Assembly (NCBI GenBank): GCA_030704615.1
Contig: CM060731.1
Coordinates: forward strand, 42,966,001-43,030,000
Direction of reading: 5' to 3'
DNA length: 64,000 bases
Source of the DNA: Takakia lepidozioides
Lineage: Eukaryota > Streptophyta > Takakiopsida > Takakiales > Takakiaceae
The notes under the pieces were generated by a model. The model was given only the letters and a program-made list of their open reading frames with translations, was not told the DNA's origin and ran no database searches. Positions 61,442 to 64,000 of this stretch are shown piece by piece (position 1 is the stretch's first letter; every line of letters begins with the position of its first letter). The position numbers were made by a program, and so were the translations under genes.

Positions 61442-62715
61442 TTCGACATACTCAACCCCATGATTGTGGTTGTACTTCTGCAGCAGCTTGTTTACAGATA
61501 TTTTCTGAGAGAGTCCCTGTAGAACTTGCAAACGAAAACTTCGGTCTGCGTCTTCTCACTTTCACAGGACTAAATAGTGCGTCGTACCTACCCCTGAAGA
61601 CTAATGCTCTTGAACCATCCCCCTCTACTCATACTTGAACTGTAGAGGGAGTGCAACAGATTGGCAGACTGAGTCTTAGGCACCAACTCTTTGTTGGTGG
61701 CATGTCTTGCAATTGTCACATTGTGAGTGTCACATAGGAAGGGTGACGCCAATAAAAAAATAACATATTCACATGGTAACATCATACATCTACATTAAGT
61801 TAAAATCTGTCTTGTGTAAATGGATTGTCACAGATTGAACATTTTATGTATTTATTCAGGCATCCGGGGAGCTTCAATTGCAATAGCCAACATAACACTA
61901 CACCAACATGGCATTAAATAGATTTTCCAATCTCTGACTCTTGCCAAACTCACAGTGGGCCGAAACAGGGGTGAAGTGCCCAACAGCAGCCCACCATTCC
62001 AGCAAGGGTTACTTTAGTCTAGAGCTGCATCTCTGAGACAGTATTGAAACTGCCCCCTCACTTCTTGGCAGCTGCCAAATCTCAGCTTTCTGAAGCACAT
62101 CCAAATTGTTGAGCAGTACATTCTCCTGTGCCACGCTTTGGCATAGGAAGAACCTGTGCTTTGATTTCTTGTGTCCACCATCACAGAGAATACCACGACA
62201 CACTATCTTTCTAGTTATGTCACAGAAGGGCTCTTGTCCACTTCTGCTAGTAAGAGAGATTTTGAGACATCTCTGTCAGTCCGGGAGATATCTCAAAAAT
62301 GCATAAAATCCAAGAAATGACGAATAAAAACATGAAACCTTCAAACTATTGTAGTCCCGAGCAACCCATAATCCAATAGAAGGGTCAGGTTCAGATTTTC
62401 CATATGGCAGCTAGACAAGGCAAATGCAGAGCACTTGCAAGTTCCTGTGCTTAATGCACATCAAGAAGCAAATAACACATACCTCAACTTGACCATTGTG
62501 AGCATGGATGAACACTTGGCAAACAATTCGTTCCCAAATCACTCCATTTTATAACGGTTGGGTACAGGTTGACTCAAGCAGCAACTCCAATGACACTAGC
62601 TCAAGGGCTTCAAATGAAACCACTACTACAACAAGAAATGTAATCTAAGATATCTGGACACTGTTACATCAAAGAATGATTGAGGAAATAAAATCCAACA
62701 AGATTCCTGTGGACA
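61442..62715. other. Intergenic space between convergent P450 and SLBP-like genes
   Basis: Contains the 3' UTRs of both. Short ORFs without motifs; no repeats noticed. Confidence 0.6.
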
Positions 62716-64000
62716 TCAGAAATCCATGTCAGACCACTCATCATAAATCTGAAGGTCTGTATCTTTGATGGTTTTATCAACCCCCAACCTAATATCAAGA
62801 ATACTATCCTCTACCGGTGATGCTTTAGGGCTCTCTTGCTCCTTAATGAAAGGGATGTATAGCTGGTCTGGATCTTCCTCATCATCCTCTTTTGGGGGAT
62901 CATACTCATGTAACAGGCGCCCACTTTCTGATCTGGCCATCCCAGCTACGCTTGCTGCAAACCTGTCGGGTGTCTGGGGTGTGAGGGCCACCTTTCTTTC
63001 GAGAGTACCTGCATCAAAACCAGGCTACTGTTATAACAAGTACCTGAATCATAGCAGACAAGATATAGTATACTCACCTCCCGGAAAATAAGGAAGCTTC
63101 TCATACGCTGACATCACAGTGAGCTCGCCGCTTTGAACATCAGGAAAGTTCCTGTAGAGAGTGAGCACATGACAGCCCAGTGACTTGCATACATTTAACT
63201 TCACAGTTCCACAGTCAAGCCAACACCTACTAACAAGATAAGATCTTGGCAAATTAGTATGCCTTCAAATCTTGCATGAGATTGCACACCAACCTACCAC
63301 AGAGACCAGGCATACCATCTGGACCATACATATCTAGCTTGAGATTAAGAGTAGATGTGAACTCAGACCCCAAGAACCAAGAGACATTACCTTGGAACGA
63401 GTTTCTCATAGCGTTCATAACCAAGCGTGTTCTTGCCATAGTCAATTTGTTTCTGCCGTTGGCTCAGTCGATGAGAATCATCTTCCTTTGGCTTCTCTTG
63501 TACATCTGCGTCATTGATGACAAATTATGTATGAACTTCCACAACTGAGGCAGGACGCCACAAGCTTGCTCCAAGAGAATTGCAAGGGCAAGCACATAAC
63601 AAACATCACAACAGATAGCTCAGCTCCTAGCCAGTTGATTGCCAGAGACATGGGTACAGAGAACAGTAATTAAAAGGTCAAGAGATCCTTTTCACCGCTA
63701 CATCCACATGCTCTAACAGTCTATCTGAATCTGTGTTCTTCGTGAATATCAGATTTTCGTCAGCATTATCACCAAAGAGACAGGAGACAAAGAATTCTTA
63801 CTTAGGGCGCAGTCACAGTGAACTTGTGAGTGTAGTCTATGGCCGTAACAGACTTCTGCACGTGGTCGGGGCTGTTCTCCGTCCCCAAGCCTTGCCCTTT
63901 CATAGTCCGAACAGACTCCCACTCGTTGGGGTAGTTCTCTTTCTCCAATTCTCGCTCTTTCATTGCCCAACGAGTCCGACCAATATTTTCTCCATTGCTC
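62716..64000 (-). CDS. SLBP-like histone RNA hairpin-binding protein (3' part; apparent frameshift)
   Basis: Minus strand, continues off the window. Exon 63505-63391 encodes SQRQKQIDYGKNTLGYERY and EKLVPR, and the next exon begins at 63008 with YSRKKGGPHTPDTRQVCSKR followed by SWDGQIRKW; together these are the RNA-binding domain of stem-loop binding protein (YGKNT, VPR, TPxx, SKRSWDGQ). Phases fit (2 nt + 1 nt at the junction). After RKW the frame meets TGA at 62906-62908, whereas the expected continuation RLLHEYDPP and an acidic tail to 62716 lie one frame over. The shift falls in a CCC run at 62920-62922. This is either an assembly/base error or a truncating mutation. An upstream exon probably ends at 63802 (CTAA|GTAAGA); its reading frame is uncertain. 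In animals and green algae SLBP processes histone mRNAs. Confidence 0.85.

Noticed and set aside
63074-63252. ORF ending YEKLPYFPG as an SLBP exon
   Set aside because: It has a plausible donor (GGAG|GTGAGT), but joining it to the exon at 63008 puts the SKRSWDGQ block out of frame. Skipping it and splicing 63391 to 63008 gives the right frame and the conserved RNA-binding domain.

Overview
The window is nuclear DNA of a land plant. Four multi-exon host genes with GT-AG introns sit in two clusters at the ends, about 50 kb of layered mobile-element debris lies between them, and there are PLS-type PPR gene relics. The PPR type, a granulin-type papain protease and a clan-71 P450 point to a land plant. 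The mixture of element types (a methyltransferase-bearing Ty3-like element, a Crypton-like recombinase, DUF7869-type transposons, a piggyBac-like MITE) would be odd for a flowering plant, so I lean towards a seed-free lineage (bryophyte, lycophyte or fern). The species cannot be fixed from the sequence. Left cluster (1-7,060): the 3' five exons of an RD21-type cysteine protease with granulin domain (+), converging on a complete four-exon BTB/POZ gene (-). From 7 to 12.8 kb there is gene-poor flank, a minisatellite and a relic carrying an OSB-type PDF motif. Mobile-element interior: 14.4-18.3 kb holds a divergent pair, a protein-kinase-like gene (-) and a DDE-type transposase (+), both broken by nonsense codons. 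18.8-22.1 kb is a 5'-truncated Ty3-like retroelement that encodes a Dnmt3-like cytosine methyltransferase ahead of reverse transcriptase and a PHD finger at its end. 23.4-25.5 kb is a PPR pseudogene followed by OSB/PDF relics. 25.8-26.7 kb is a ~330-bp tandem array with telomere-like motifs. 27.2-35.1 kb is a decayed DUF7869-type transposon (-) followed by an array of GCGCGATCGCGC palindromes. 35.0-35.9 kb is a decayed frame with heptads resembling the RNA polymerase II CTD. 37.3-39.9 kb has an unknown element ORF, a second PPR pseudogene and unassigned ORFs. 40.3-44.7 kb contains four small elements: a hAT MITE with 8-bp target duplication, a tRNA-derived SINE, a TTAA-flanked piggyBac-like MITE and an 869-bp foldback element, plus a LINE endonuclease fragment. 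45.6-47.7 kb is a Crypton-like tyrosine-recombinase relic (-). 48-49.5 kb is a repeat block. 49.5-53.7 kb is a second DUF7869-type transposon (+) with its own, different palindrome family (GGGAGATCTCCC). 54.8-59.4 kb is further repeats, palindromes and inverted repeats. Right cluster (59,426-64,000): an apparently intact three-exon clan-71 cytochrome P450 (+), with a foldback repeat ending ~75 bp before its ATG, converging on the 3' part of an SLBP-like histone RNA hairpin-binding protein gene (-) that has an apparent frameshift in its RNA-binding domain. The host genes do not form a pathway; they are unrelated neighbours. The biologically most unusual content is in the elements: a retrotransposon carrying a DNA-methylation writer and a PHD reader whose stop codons all fit cytosine-deamination-type transitions, two related DUF7869 transposons with different short-palindrome arrays, and a transposase/kinase gene pair. 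All element assignments rest on motifs read by eye; no database search was possible.
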